Source: Capitulum mitella
Lineage: Eukaryota; Arthropoda; Thecostraca; Pollicipedomorpha; Pollicipedidae
DNA length: 64,000 bases
Direction: 5' to 3'
Assembly: GCA_030062745.1 (NCBI GenBank)
Contig: CP099851.1
Span: 3,710,161-3,774,160, forward strand
Position 1 is the first letter of the stretch. Every line of letters begins with the position of its first letter. A model generated the notes under the pieces. That model saw nothing but the letters and a program-made list of their open reading frames with translations. It was not told the DNA's origin and did not search any database. The position numbers were made by a program, and so were the translations under genes. Shown here piece by piece: positions 12,122-24,751 of this stretch.

Positions 12122-12558
12122 CACTCACAGCTTGCGCTGCAGAAGTTGCTCCATGAACCTTCGGCTTTGACCTACAGCTCGCGAAGAAAGTTCAGAGCGA
12201 CAGGATTTCAGCGTCGGCGCCCCGGTTATGCCCATCATCTCTCTATTCATCAGTACACAGAGGTTTTTGGGTCTCGCGCTGGAAACTTTAAGCTGAAAAC
12301 CAGAAAGGTCACCGCCCAAGCACAGAGCCCCGCCTCCACAGAGACGCCGGACACTGAAATTCGGCGACTTGCGAGGTTCAGGGTGTACCAGTCCTCCTCG
12401 CGCTCAAACTTGAAAAATTTCCCTTCCGCCTCTGACGAAATGGCAACCTTGTCAAAGGTGCAGCCAGTCTTTGCGCAAAGTTCGCGGACGTATGCCTCAG
12501 ATGAAAACGGTGCACACGGGTCAGTCCTTTCGGGTACAATCGGGTCAATCGGGTACAA
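12122..12558 (-). other. Possible minus-strand coding segment, unrecognised
   Basis: Two minus-strand frames look protein-like. One (12558-12250) includes a stretch from YVRELCAKTGCTFDKVAI to EEDWYTLNLASR. The other (12319-12125) ends RRFMEQLLQRKL immediately before a CTGTGAGTG splice-donor-like site (complement of 12122-12128). They are in different frames, so a single exon would need a frameshift or an intron between them. A 145-residue plus-strand ORF overlaps, so this may be chance. Short GGGTCAATCGGGTACAATC-type repeats lie near 12525-12570. Confidence 0.2.
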
Positions 12559-12559
12559 T

Positions 12560-13756
12560 CGGGTCAGTCCGCAGAACGCATAGTGCGGATCGGAGACAAA
12601 AGCATCTGGTCACAATGAAATGATCAGTTTTCGTATAACAACACTTAAACCAGTCACTCGCTTCACAGCCGAATAAAAACGTTTATCACATCTACTGGTT
12701 CTGCAGCAATGAAAATCACAAACATACTCAGGCCTTTAAAGTCAGCAACTATAAAGGCTTCAGCGTTTGGGATTCCCGCAGGCAAAACTGAAGGCTGGAT
12801 CGCAAGGATGGCTCACCGGTTGTTTCAATGGAGCAGTGCGTGGCAAGGATATGGAAGGACGTACTGAAATCCCTTCCAAACGCGAAATATTTCCTACAAT
12901 CCTGCAAACCTGGGATACTAACATCAGCCTAACGTAAGGGGCATTGCAGCTACAAAAACAAAACAAAACAGAGAATAAAAACAGGGACTTTTTTCAAAAC
13001 ACATTTTCCAACTACACGATTCAAACGGATTATCTACAGCAACGTCCATTTACAGTCATAAGTTTCCATCTTGGTCCTGTCCCGCAGCTTATGTAGCAAG
13101 ACCCTCAGCCGTTGCTCGCATTTCTCACGGAGTGGCTCCCTGCTGCCTTCCGTGTCGCCTTCTAGCCATGCCAACTCCTTCCGAGATCTGGAAAATGCCA
13201 ATGATCAGTATCGTCATTCATTTCACCCACTATCTTACGGCACGCTGCGGGACCGCGCATTTCAGCCAGGCCTTACTGCTCCTTAATGACGGTCAGCCCT
13301 AAAATTGGGTGGGAGCCAGGGCTTTTCTTCCAGGAGGGGGTAGGGAGTAGGAGTTGGACTGTCGTGGTCGCGAGGCTTTTGATAGGATGTCGAAAGGCCG
13401 TATCAGCGCAGGAGTGTCATGTCTCGGGGTTCGAAATCGGAATGATGATGCAAGATGCCAGCATATCAGTGCGTTAACCCGCGAATCACTGAGACAATAC
13501 ATTGTTCCCATCCGATTTTTTGTGCGGGAAAATCCAAACCGTTAGAGACAGCGATCTGAAACTTGATGTGTCTTTAAATGAACAGGTAAGTAAACAGTAC
13601 ACGTATTCTGTGTGAAAAAAAGAATCAGAAAGTTATCCTACGTCATGACGGGAAAAAAATGTCATCACACTGATCTACGGTGCCGTATTTTTGACCGTCT
13701 GGCGTACTTTCCTGCTGATATGTGATACAATCCGACCAGAAAGCACTACGAGTCCA
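12560..13756. other. Unassigned intronic sequence
   Basis: No gene is recognised. On the minus strand, TTTCGAACCCCGAGA (complement of about 13422-13436) resembles a tRNA B box, with a weak A-box-like GGGTTAACGCACTGAT (complement of about 13470-13485) before it. This could be a decayed SINE head but falls short of a call. Confidence 0.3.
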
Positions 13757-13760
13757 TTAA

Positions 13761-14980
13761 CCCTATTCCCAGAGGGCTAGACGGTATGGTCGATTCCCGG
13801 CAGGGCAGGGGGGGGGGCGCGGATTCGGACCCCCCCAAGATTTCGAGATCTTCAAATCCGATTTCATCGGAAAAAACGGCAATCGATTTCCCATGACGTG
13901 AACTATATTTTTCTAAAAAGGGATTTTGAAAAATCTGAAAGGTGTGGATACAGGGGGAGCAAAAATGTCAAAATGGGGTATTTTTGGACTTCTTATAACT
14001 CCGTTGTTCATGGACTGATTTCGATGAAACTGACATGAATCGAGAGATTATGGATACAATTTTTTCCATTGGTACACACTTCTCAAATTTTGAAAAAAGT
14101 TCATGGGCGTTCATAAGGGTTCTAAAAAAAGGACGATTAATTTTCCAAAAAACTGAATGAGCAAAAAAGGCAAAAACACTTTTTTGGCTTCTACTAGTCA
14201 TGTTATCCTAAGGAAGTAAAAATCGCATTACAATGTTTGCATAATATTAGCATAGGCGGTGCCAGGGACATGAAAAAGGGGGAACTGTCATGGTCACACG
14301 TTCTTCAGACCAACTTTTGACTTTTGACCTTAAATGACCTTCAGTGATCTTGGAGTCACTTGAAAAGATCTTTAGTTCATTTAATATTATCTGTAAATGT
14401 TTTCAGTCATTTGAATTCACTCTATTTCAGAAATTTCATTTCATGGCTATTGCGATAAAGGGTACGCGCACGGACATTTTAGGTCATACCTCCGTGACCT
14501 GACCTGATATCAAGCTGACGCTTGGTACACAAGTAGAGGGCGCCCTTCTACGTCATATGTACCCCTGTTTTTTGCATTTGAAAAAATAGCGCCGAAGTTA
14601 TTACAATAAAACCAAATTTTGATTTTTGACCTTCACCTGACCTTGTAAAGTGACCTCAGGTGAACAGAATTATATCTGCACATTGCCCAACTATTTAGCT
14701 ATACATCCATATAACGTTTTAAGTTCGATCTTAAAAACTCTCTTTTTGGCAGGCATTTTCCTTTCACCCTCAACATGGCCAAAAATGGCTTGAGGATTCT
14801 CCCAAAAACGTTGCCTGACTCCGCCCCTGGGCAAAAAAGGAATTTTGAAATTTTGTCATGGCACGTAGAAAGAATAGCTAAAACAGTCGCCAACTTTCGT
14901 GAAGCTGCGTTAAAAAGCCTGGAATTGGCAAGCAAAAAACCCGACGGGGGAGGATTCAGCCCCCCCCGCCGGGAAAAGGC
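13761..14980 (-). mobile_element. Family A MITE-like element, copy A2 (inverted)
   Basis: TTAA (13757-13760) precedes CCCTATTCCC and the GGGCTAGACGGTATGGTCGA block that marks the family's right end, so the copy is inverted. The far end reads GCCGGGAAAAGGC, a decayed form of the terminus, without an intact TTAA. Its DR1 site is mutated (TGACTTTTGACCT near 14320). It is about 1.2 kb with no transposase ORF. Confidence 0.8.
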
Positions 14981-14984
14981 TTCA

Positions 14985-15599
14985 GATGTGGCTAGTGATC
15001 CAGGGGTGAAGCTGTGCCATTTCAACTCGAAATTTCAGGCCATTGGGCCTATTCTAGGCCACTGACCAGCTGACATACTAAATATCAAAATATACAAATA
15101 AACACCATTCTGTTTCACAGAAGAAGTCGGTCAGTTCTTCGAGCTTTAGACGAAAATCTGGGTTTATAAACATGCATTAAATCACTTAATGACCCACAGC
15201 GGCAATTTGACCTCTTGACCTCACATGACTTCAGCTGGACCCTAGCAATGCTAAAGAGTTTCTGGACCCAGAAAGTGCTAGAATGGACAACTTTTGGTGC
15301 CGTTTGCGTGCCCGTACTCACATTTAAAATATCTGTACTTACTTATAAAGAAATGTTTGAGCTAACGTAGGAGGCGGAACGTGAGACGTTTTCTTCGCAG
15401 GTGTTACAAAACACTTTAATCAATTAAAATTACTTGCTGCTTCTTTATGACTTATTACTAGTTAAATCAGCATCAACCAGCAGGAAATGAAACAGCCAGC
15501 TTGTTCCTAATTTTGAAGACACTATTAAAAATGGTTTCTCACTAGCCATCTACACCACCTTCTGACAAACATTAAACAAGGAAAGTACACTTTCAATAA
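14985..15599. other. Unassigned spacer between two family A copies
   Basis: A2 and A3 lie about 600 bp apart in opposite orientation. The spacer between them shows no gene or repeat I can name. Confidence 0.4.
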
Positions 15600-16797
15600 T
15601 CTAAATTCCCGGCAAGGGGGCTAAATCCGCCCACCTTGAATTTTTTGCTAACTTATTCCTAGTGCTTTTGACGCAGCTTTATGAAACTTGGTGACTTTTC
15701 CTAGCTATTTCTTCTACGTACTTCTACAAAATTTCATAATTCTGCTTTGCTCAGGGGCGGAGTCAGGCAACATTTTTGGGAGGCACCTGAGGCTATTTTT
15801 GACCCTGTTGTGGGTAACAGGAAAATGCCTGTCAAAAATAGCGTTTTTAAGATGAAACTTAAAACTTTATTTTGATGTATAGGTAAATAGTTGATCAAGC
15901 ACGCAAATACCATTTTGTTTGTCTGAACACACTTCGACATTTCACAAGGCCGGGTCAAAGCCAAAGATCAAAATCTGGTTTCATTGTAATTATTTTGGCG
16001 CTATTTTTTCAAATGCCAAACCCAGAATGTATGTGGCATAGAAAGGAGCCCTCTACTTGCACATCGAGTTTCAGCTTGATATCGGGTCGGGTCATGGAAC
16101 TATCACCTAAAATGTCAGTGTGCGTACCCTACATCACAACAACCGTGACATGGAATTTTAGGGATAACGTGAATTCAAATGGTTGACAACGTTTTCAAAC
16201 AATATAAAATGCACGCAACATCACTCCAAAGTGACTCTAGGGCCATTGGAGGTCATTTAAGGTGAAAGGTCGTAAGCTGACCTGAAGAATATCTGACCAT
16301 GACAGTTTCCCCTTTTCCATGCCCCTGGCACCGTCTATGCTAACATTATGCTAACAGTGTAATATGATTTGTACTTCTTCAGCATAACATGACCAGTGGA
16401 AGATAAAAAACTGTTTTTAACTTTTTCGTTAATTCAGTTTTTGAAAAAACTGATCCTTCTATTTTTGAGGCCCTGCAGACGCCCATGAATTTCCTCAAAA
16501 TTTCAAATGTGCGGGCCAAGGGTAAAATTCCCATTAATATTCTCTCGATTCATACCAATTTCATCAAAGTTATAACGAGTCCAAAAATATCTCCGGTTTG
16601 GACTTTTTTGCCCCTGTATCTAACCATTTCAAAATTTTGGAAAGTTACTTTTATAAAGAAGCAGTTTACATCATGGCAAATCGACTGCCGTTTGTTGCCA
16701 TGAAATGGAATGCGTATTCTTAAGATCTCGGGGGGGGGGAATCCGCCCTCTTCCCTGCCGGGAATCGGCCATTCCGTCTAGCCCTCCGGGAAGAGGG
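15600..16797 (+). mobile_element. Family A MITE-like element, copy A3
   Basis: The left end is decayed (CTAAATTCCCGGCAAGG in place of TTAACCCTATTCCCGGCAGG). The right end has the duplicated terminal block and ends CCGGGAAGAGGG before an intact TTAA (16798-16801). The interior follows the family, but the DR1 motif is mutated (AGGTGAAAGGTCG near 16260). It is among the most diverged copies here. Confidence 0.75.
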
Positions 16798-16801
16798 TTA
16801 A

Positions 16802-18984
16802 ACCATGACAATATCCGGTGTACTGATGACAAGGGCATTGCCAGGATTTGCTTCAATCGGAGGGGACGGCATATTTTTGCTCCCCCCCCTAAGAATCGGA
16901 AAACGTCTCGGACTTAAGCCGGTATGTTCCCATGGCACCCCAAAAATGTGGTTAAAAAATGTTGCAAAGTCAGCACCAGTTCCCGTTCAATGGGCTCCCA
17001 ATGGGTGCTGATTGGCCTAACGAACCCCTTGGCTGCCACATGAGACCTCTGATGCCCCTTCTTTGACACACAAGGAGTCAAATGGGAACATGGTGGTCCC
17101 TGATTGAACCAATGAGCCCCTGAACAGCCACAAGGGCCCCCTGAGGGTTTGCAGTGGGCACTTGCGGGCCCCCTGCTTGGCCCCTGGACGGTGCCCTTGA
17201 AGGTCCCCTTAAAGATCACAGCCCGGATTTTCTCCACGGACGAGAGCACGTCTTTGGGTCTCTCCCTCCCTTTTAATTCTTAGCCTTTCTGATGTATGTT
17301 ATCACGGCTTCAGGGGCCCCAAACTGCAACTTTACACAGTTTTCATAGTCCAAATCCCCTCTAATCAGCGTCAAAATATTCGCAAAAATAGACAGGGTAT
17401 GACAACTAAGCAGAATTATTTCCACATTGTCCAGAAAATAGTTACTACGCCTTCCCACCGCCTTTCTAAGAGTCTGCAGTGCGGATTGCCACGTTCCGAG
17501 CTTGAAATGTAACATCTCACCCACATTGTTGAGTTGATCCGTAAATGCGTAAATCCGAATGTATAACTATCAATGTGTTATGCTTATCACAGCTTAAATT
17601 TCGATCCTCTACGCAAAAAAATACTAATTCTTCCCTCCTTTATCATCATCTGCACACTTAATGAAAAAAGCAGCTTTGGTACTCTGCTTCCGATGGGCCC
17701 CCAAGAGGTGATGATTGGACAAAGCGATTCCTGAACAGCCATATGGGCCCCTTTAGGAAAATCAAAGAGGTTCATCCATGCTGCGGCCTTTCCCCAGCCT
17801 ACAACGGAGGTAGTTGCCCCTTCACCCTCCATTTTCCCCTCCTACCTCTCACACACCTCTTTGGCTATGCCCCTGACCCATAAATAGGGTTAGCATTTCA
17901 ATCAGTTGAAATCATTTTCTAAGAAATCCAATTTTTTTGCCACTGAAAACTGATTGACTGAAAGAAAATGGCAAAAATTCTAGGGATGCCATTTATGTTA
18001 CAAAATTTGCCATAGATTTTTCAGTTTTGAGTCATTGTTTCTCTTCTGCTCAACTTCGGTTATATCTCCCTTTTCTGGCCCGGTTTTAACATTATGACAG
18101 TAGCAGGATGTTGGCAAGAAAGGAGGATTTCCATCAATTTTTCATTCTGCGTGGCTCCTGCAGCTTGCTGAGTAAATGAAATTTGGATAGCATCGCACAG
18201 CAGATAATTCTGGACACAACGGTTTCTTGGCAATGAGTTGTTTGATATCAAACATGCATTTTTTCAGAATCGGCAACGTTGCATCATCCTTTTATTTTTC
18301 GAAGTTAACATGGACGGCTGTATGTCACTGTTACATAATATTCTTCCAAAATTCACTATTTCTGTTTTTCGAAATTTCATAGTCAGTCGCCTAGCACTCA
18401 ACAATCGCAAAAAAGTGCGAGCGAGCTTGTCTTTTGAAGCTTCTATCACATATTTACTTTCATTTAGACGTAACTTTATGATGAAGATGTTCCTGCCTTG
18501 CCAAATTTACTGCACATTTGAAGTGGCCATTTTTCTGGTGATACCACATACATTACACACAGGTAGTACCAAACATTACTGGTACTATTGCACAGCTGAC
18601 TAAAATTAGCAAAGATTGTTATTATTACCCAACTTAAATTTTTCATCTTGACACGCGCACTGGAAGCGCACTTTTTGTGCTCCCCCACCTATTTTTCTTG
18701 GATATCTCAAGAACGGACCGGAGCTGGTTGCTGCTATTTTGTGACACTTACGGCAATTGAATAACTCGTCGATTGACGCAGAAAAATCGAAAATCGGCCG
18801 GAAAATTTTGAAGATCCAAGCATTTGAACTCAAAGAAACACAACGAAAAGAACTGTTGTCGCTAACAAATGGGAGCTCTGTAAAAGGACTAGCGTGCCAC
18901 CTAAGATTACCGTTTGAACACAGTCAGGCGACATCATTCGAGTATAAGTAATGGATGCACCAAGACTAAAGCCATGGTCAATCA
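16802..18984. other. Intronic sequence with a low-copy internal repeat
   Basis: Three related blocks of about 60-90 bp occur near 17001, 17092 and 17691. They share GATTGG, a CCTGAACAGCCA-type core and a following GGGCCCC. Minus-strand ORFs at 17273-17524 (83 residues, ending EAVITYIRKAKN) and 17587-17832 (81 residues) look protein-like but match nothing I recognise. Nothing else is assignable. Confidence 0.35.
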
Positions 18985-19395
18985 GCGTCAAGGCCACCAA
19001 GGGTCAAGGTCAACCAGCTTGTGACCCGACCCAGATTTGCTTTGCAGTATGTTTGTATGAAATACACATTCAAAGACCCTAATAAAAACACGTATACGCA
19101 CATTGATACGCTTACATATACCAGGGTCAGAGAAGGTCGAGGTCAGATATCTTGTGACTGGTCCAGATTTTCTTTTTGACATGTGGATTTGTATGAAATA
19201 TGCATTCAAAGCCCGTAACAAAAACACGTGAGCGAACATTGATACGCTTATAATACCAGGGTCAATGCATGTCAAGGTCATCAAAGGCCATGGGCAAATA
19301 TTTTGTGACCTCGTCCAGAGTTGCTTTGTGATATGTCGATTTGTTTGAAATATGTTTTCAAAGACCCTACTAAAAACACGTTTGTCACATTGACA
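18985..19395. repeat. Tandem repeat, about 130-bp unit, about 3 copies
   Basis: Three consecutive units each contain GGGTCAAGGTCA-like or AGGTCGAGGTCA-like half-sites, CTTGTGAC, a TTTGTATGAAATA segment, CATTCAAAG and AAAAACACG. Their starts are near 18998, 19121 and 19254. Units two and three share ATACCAGGGTCA. The AGGTCA content echoes the two MITE-like families, but the unit is unrelated in order. Confidence 0.8.
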
Positions 19396-19399
19396 CTAT

Positions 19400-19458
19400 A
19401 TGTGTGCACATACATACATACATATATGCATCTATAGATATATATTATATATATGATT

Positions 19459-19493
<35 letters not shown>
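19400..19493. repeat. AT-rich microsatellite (CATA/TA)n
   Basis: CATACATACATA grades into imperfect TA repeats and ends in about 17 uninterrupted TA units. It follows the 130-bp tandem repeat directly. Confidence 0.95.
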
Positions 19494-19495
<2 letters not shown>

Positions 19496-21409
19496 GCCAT
19501 TGGAATCATTTCTTTTCCGGAGTATGCTAATGTATTTGGGCCCAGAAAGAGCAACAATTTCAGACGGAATGTTTGTTACTGCCTGGAACAACTGAGCAGA
19601 TGAGATGTCCGCTTCTGCTAGGATCGAAAGATGTTTTTTCGTCGCGCGTGCGCCGCTTTTGTCGAATTGTCTAACGTTCTCCATGCCTCCACGCCACACA
19701 TCTGGCCTTGCCTTCAAGTCCCAATGTCATCTCAAAATGTTATCCGTCACCGATTAGTGAACTTTCGTGATCTGGAACGAGAAGTGGCCGTCCTAGGACG
19801 AAGTCCTTTTGTTGGTAGATGTTACTACTGAGTTCTGTTGATTCGCGTTCGGAATATACGTGATCATTATTCCTTAGGAAGGAGCTGGGTGTTGGTCGCA
19901 GTGGAACGCAGCGGTTCCGATCGCAATATTATTTCGGCTCACTCAGCACTAATTTTGCAACGACTCATCGACATCCCGCATGTTGTGATGGTAACATGTA
20001 TTTTTTGTCATTAGCCTTTAAAACATTCTCACCATAGTTATTGTCCATTTTCTATTTTCATATGCCCTATGTTGAACAAAGGTGTACATTCCATAAATGG
20101 AAGTAAAATCCAGGGCTGGTATTACAGGTGGTTTGCGCACTCTATGAATGAGACGAGAACAATGCAAGATATCATAATTTGTGTTGATGTTCATCAAACA
20201 CATCATTATTTCAGTGTAGCTACAGTTCTCCCTCTCAGCTGTCACATGTCAGGTCTGCTGTGACGGCACCTGCACCTGGAGTACAAAACGTTTCATTTCA
20301 CTCAGTCACAAGCCTGGAAAAGAAAACTTTCTGGTGCCATTTCCACCAATAAACGTCATCATTTCCGCCACTAGACTTCCAGCTTATGAATCCAAAAGCT
20401 CATACAACATGAATATCCACTTCCACATATCCGACTTCTACCTGAGCCGGAATCATTGACTTCGACGATTTTGAAATATTCCAACTGGCACTGTGCATGC
20501 CATTTTTCCAGCCTCATGCACGACAAGATGAGTACCGATTTAATGATAATATCTGACGACGACGACGAAAACGCCATTAATCCGGCACACCTCGCCTGAA
20601 CGCGCTACGTTCCAAGAACTGTTTACCTGATTTACTTGTTAATCAGTCGGCAGCCGAACATAAAGAATGATGGAAAATTGGACCTTCTACCCCAAAAAAG
20701 AAGCGACAGGCGGAAACTCGCCGATATATGTCTCACGTAGGATGCACAAGTTCTTACGATCGTCGCACCACCACAGTGCCCGGCACGCACAACGGAGTTG
20801 GTGATTCTAGCGCGAAACGGCCGACGAAAAAGCTTCTAGAACATTCCGCTTCGATAAGTTGAGGAGCAGAATCCTACAAGAACAGGCCCGGGCTTGTTCC
20901 ATTTCACGCCTGCACACGAACTGCTCTTCACGCGGCTAACAGTCTCATCAGCGTATCTCTAAGTACGTTCCGGTGTTGTTTTGGTAGCGCCAAAAAAGGC
21001 ACCAGTGCGCCGCAGTGTACTCAGCTAAGCAAAACGACCTGATGACGCGTTATAAAACACAGCCTGAACAAGTCAAGCGATGGTAGTTGAAGAATCCCGT
21101 GTTTTCTTTCCAGTGCAGCCAATTAGAAGCCGGAAAACTATGTTTGCTTTCAGTTAAAGAAGTGAAGTTGCAAGGCTTCGGCTTTGTACCTTCCATGGCA
21201 AAGGAGTTGCTCTTCTTGCTTTATTCAAGCCTGTGACTAGCCTGCGTCACTTGAACATAGGCAAAGCCGGGAATTTTTCTTGATGTCCTTGTTTTGTACA
21301 CTAACGTGTCAATACGCTTTACAGTGCACTGATGGGACGCTGCGGGGCTACTGAATGATGTGCTGCTTGACGTCAGGAGCACGGTCCTCACAACGGGGCG
21401 GGACACTCG
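19494..21409. other. Unassigned intronic sequence
   Basis: No gene or named repeat is seen. ORFs of 60-85 residues on both strands have no domain. A CCDGTC string near 20258 is not followed by the rest of an LDLa module. Confidence 0.4.
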
Positions 21410-21541
21410 GGCTCAGGTGTTGGCTGGACCAGTGCAGCTGGGGCTCAGGTGTCGGCTGGACCAGTGTAGCTGGGGATCAGGTGTCGGCTGGATCGGTGCA
21501 GCCCGGGAGGTTTGGTGTCGGTTGGACCGCTGCAGCTGAGA
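21410..21541. repeat. Minisatellite, 32-bp unit, about 4 copies
   Basis: Four units follow the pattern GGCTCAGGTGTCGGCTGGAC plus CAGTGCAGCTGG. The first three are close to each other, and the fourth (GAGGTTTGGTGTCGGTTGG) is more diverged. Confidence 0.85.
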
Positions 21542-22861
21542 CTTCACGCTCATCCTTTTTCGCCGTTTTATGTCGAAGCATTCATCCAGGCGGGTGAAAG
21601 AACTCTAACAGGCTCAGGAATAAACCAGACTAACGTAATTGCCTGAGCAGCATCTCGTCTGTTTCACATGACTGGAATTCCTGACGTGTTTCGACGTGAC
21701 GAAGTAGACTGTAGGATGAGTTAATCTTACTTCAACAGACGGAATAAAATCAAGGCTGAGCAACCCTGCCTGGCGCGGCATCGCTTGGCCAGACCATGAC
21801 GTTTCTGCAAGCTAAGAGATTTGCAGTCACTGGGAATCGAATCATGAATCTTCATCTGAAGTAATATTACTTCCTTAATTTTTTGCATTCTCATCGAGTC
21901 TTTTGTCCACATGACTGTTCCAGGAGTGCTGGCTTTACTCAAATGCGATTTTCCGTTTTCTGTTTTCTTCCCCGTTTTCTGTACCACTCAGTCCGCTAAC
22001 AATATCATGGGAGCGCATGGGGTTCATACTTTAAAATCTTCGGGTGAAAAATACTGACAGAGATAAAAATAGGATTTTCTGCTTGATAATGACTTAACAA
22101 GGCTTAACAAGACTTATCAAGGCTTCTTCATGCCAGAACATGCTGCTTTTTTACATATGTGCAATGTGTGTTTTGATACTAGTTGAGGCATGCATTGCAG
22201 CAACCAGGCGTTGTGAGAGGTACTTGACATACGACATTACTTACCGATCCTGCTGTTGTCATGTAATGTGCTGAAACAGGATGAGCACGTGACAAAAGTA
22301 CTAGAAGCCGAAGAAGCTAAGAAAAGAAAAAGCCTAACAAAATAAACACGGTCAATGTTGGCCTCGCTCAAGAGGTGAAACGGGCAGACAGACGTGTATT
22401 AGAAGCATTAAATACTCTAAGGACATTGTGTTAATCAGACTCCCGTCGTTACCACAACTCAAAACCGTGACTGCAATAAGGCGCCGTAAGAGTGTGTCTG
22501 CTTCGTCGTTGGTTTCTGACCTCCCATTATATCGTCACTGTTATGCTGGGCAACGTACCGGTTATCTGCATTGTCCAGAGGTTGTCGACTGGATCCGGTT
22601 GGGTTTGATATTTTTCATGTTGTCGGCCGGAAAATTATTAGCCGGTCGCTGTTTTTCGCCGCAACACTGTGTTGTTCCAAGCACCTTTTTACAACAAGAC
22701 AATGACTTTACCAGAAGCCAGGGAAAAGCAGAAAAAGCTAGGCAACAAGGGGCTACCCCAGAGTATACCGACCGGAGGGGAAGAGTCTACGTCACAGGCA
22801 CCAATGGGTCGCCATCGTGCTTTGTATTTACTCTTGTTTATTCAGTGCTGACGTGATTTTA
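21542..22861. other. Unassigned intronic sequence
   Basis: No recognisable gene. Plus-strand ORFs at 22428-22856 and 22669-22851 are open but lack conserved motifs. The latter contains a Lys/Gln-rich stretch and a short hydrophobic end (ALYLLLFIQC). Confidence 0.3.
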
Positions 22862-23095
22862 TTATAGCGAAAAGATGACGTCACCGCAGTGCAGGGCAGT
22901 ACCGGGTGGCAGTGAGCCGAAGAGGCGAAATACCCTCAAATGAAATGAGGCAGCCATAAATGCCCCTGTGACCTTGGTGCAGGGCAAGCCGTCATGGAAC
23001 TGACCCACCATTCCCAGCGCTACCAACAAGTACATGCAAACAGCAGAAATCCACAACAAAAACGATGAACAGGCTAACGCTGGCCGTTTTCGCAT
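22862..23095 (-). other. Candidate minus-strand exon with signal-peptide-like start
   Basis: The 77-codon minus-strand ORF begins MRKRPALACSSFLLWISAV and continues with CMYLLVALGM: a basic N-terminus followed by a long hydrophobic core, as in a signal peptide or signal anchor. It lies directly downstream, on the minus strand, of a CpG-rich block (23110-23400). A GTGGGT donor-like site follows the hydrophobic core, near 23007. No homology is recognised, and the ORF could be chance. Confidence 0.25.
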
Positions 23096-23109
23096 CGCGC
23101 CGCACCTAA

Positions 23110-23400
23110 AGCCACGTCATGCCGATCCGACCGACACCACGTCGGCCACAGCCGGACAGGCCGGCGCCCGGCTGTCGCCGCCGCGCCAGCCGCGGGGGCC
23201 GCCGGCGTCCGCCGGGGCCATCGGCCTGGGGGCCCGACCGGGCCACGGGGCGGCCGGCCCAGCCGACCAGACGGGTCCCGCCTGCGGGAGAGGCCGAGCC
23301 GGCCCTCTGGTGGCGCGGCGGTCGGAGCGGTGGCCGACGCTCCGCCGGTGCGGACCGGGGAGGGGCCGTCGCACAAGCAGAGGTGCGGCCCGATGAAAGT
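23110..23400. promoter_or_regulatory. CpG-rich island-like block
   Basis: About 290 bp are far richer in G+C and CpG than the surrounding sequence, with all frames open on both strands because A/T-rich stops are absent. It may be a promoter island for a minus-strand transcript. It could also be a coding exon of biased composition; I cannot choose a frame. No known motif is exact enough to name. Confidence 0.35.
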
Positions 23401-23528
23401 CAGCGTGGAGACGTCCGCACACGACGGGGACTCTCCAGTCTCCAGTCCAGGGATGGCACTTTCGTGGAACGGTACAGCGATGGCTAATAATGTATATAAT
23501 GAGTGCTGGAGGGAGAAAGGGCAATTAA

Positions 23529-24747
23529 CCCGTCCCCAACTGGGGGGTGGGGGCATTTGACTGCCCCCCTGGGGTATTTCTCGGATTGCGAGAGAACGAA
23601 CAAACACAGAGTCACAAAACTTTGTGTACCCTTTGCTCCATCAATTTTACATCTGGTATCAAAATTTTGACCTCAGGTCAGGAAGGTGTCTGACCTAGGT
23701 CAGGTCAAACAGACCTATCTTTAAAAAAGTTTAGCGCTCTCTAACTTTTTCGCAAAACAAGATATTTCCGTAATACTTTCAGGGATTAGTAATCGTGATA
23801 GATGCAACAAATCTGCCATCTCGGATTTCTCAGAATTTTCCGGGTCATTGACCTAAGTTCAAGCCTATTTTTAAGATATGTCGTCGTTTTTTTCGGGAAT
23901 TGACTGAACACTTCATAATACTTTTAGTGTGGAGTGAAGCAGACACCCAGTTACCGTCATTGGGCAAAACATCAATGACTTCCAGCCATTGATCTGAGGT
24001 CAGGTCACGAATAACTGTAGTGATCCAAAATGTACTACCGTCAAAATCGACGATGAATTACTCAGAATGGGTAGAAAATGGCAGAAATAGCTTGCACAGA
24101 CGTAAATAATACCAGGAACCTCAAAAAGTTTAAAAAAGCAGCATATTTTGGAAATAAACAGGCTCTCGCGAATAAAGCTCCGCCGATTGTGTAGATTGGT
24201 AACTAATGAATTTTTCAAAAATTTAATCATGAAAAACCATCACAAGAACCACTAAGATCAATGAAATTTACATAGATCGTCTTTTTCGCGAAAATAAAGG
24301 AACAATAAAATTAGTTCCCGTCAGTTTGTTACTCCATACGGCTGCGGCACAGGCCGACAGCTGGCGGGAGAATTGCCGTGTCTTGAACTCAACGTTTCGG
24401 CGTATATATTGGACAAATCTAGGAAATTAGACGTGTATCGGCATCCGCGGACCTTTACTTGTGCGCTGGCGCCTTTACCTATTCGTTATTAGTCACAGCC
24501 CTTGAGATTCAGGCCAGGTCTTGGTCTCATGCAGTGGGCTATGAGAAAACATATACAGGGCGTAAATTGCTTACATATTATTTAAAACTAAAAATGAGAC
24601 CAGTTTCGACCTCTACTCGTCACAAGCTTTCCAACGCTATGCTTATTTTTATCATGCGACCAACCGTTCATGAGTTAGAGGGGGGGGGGAGCAACTGCTC
24701 CCACCCCAGTCGCGCATGTTCGAAACCGACCGGCCGTCGTGCGCGGG
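23529..24747 (+). mobile_element. Family B TTAA element, copy B2 (full length)
   Basis: The element is 1219 bp, flanked by TTAA (23525-23528 and 24748-24751). It begins CCCGTCCCC and ends GCGCGGG, so it has short GC termini. G-run/C-run hairpin blocks lie near each end. The first half is rich in AGGTCA-type motifs (CCTCAGGTCAGG, GACCTAGGTCAGGTCA). No transposase ORF is visible. This is the reference copy for recognising B1, B3 and B4. Confidence 0.8.
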
Positions 24748-24751
24748 TTAA

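Noticed and set aside
13380..13490. Minus-strand tRNA-like A and B boxes
   Set aside because: The A box is weak, there is no cloverleaf, and no second copy is in the window.
20250..20290. CCDGTC string resembling LDLa
   Set aside because: The acidic cassette and other cysteines are absent in this frame.
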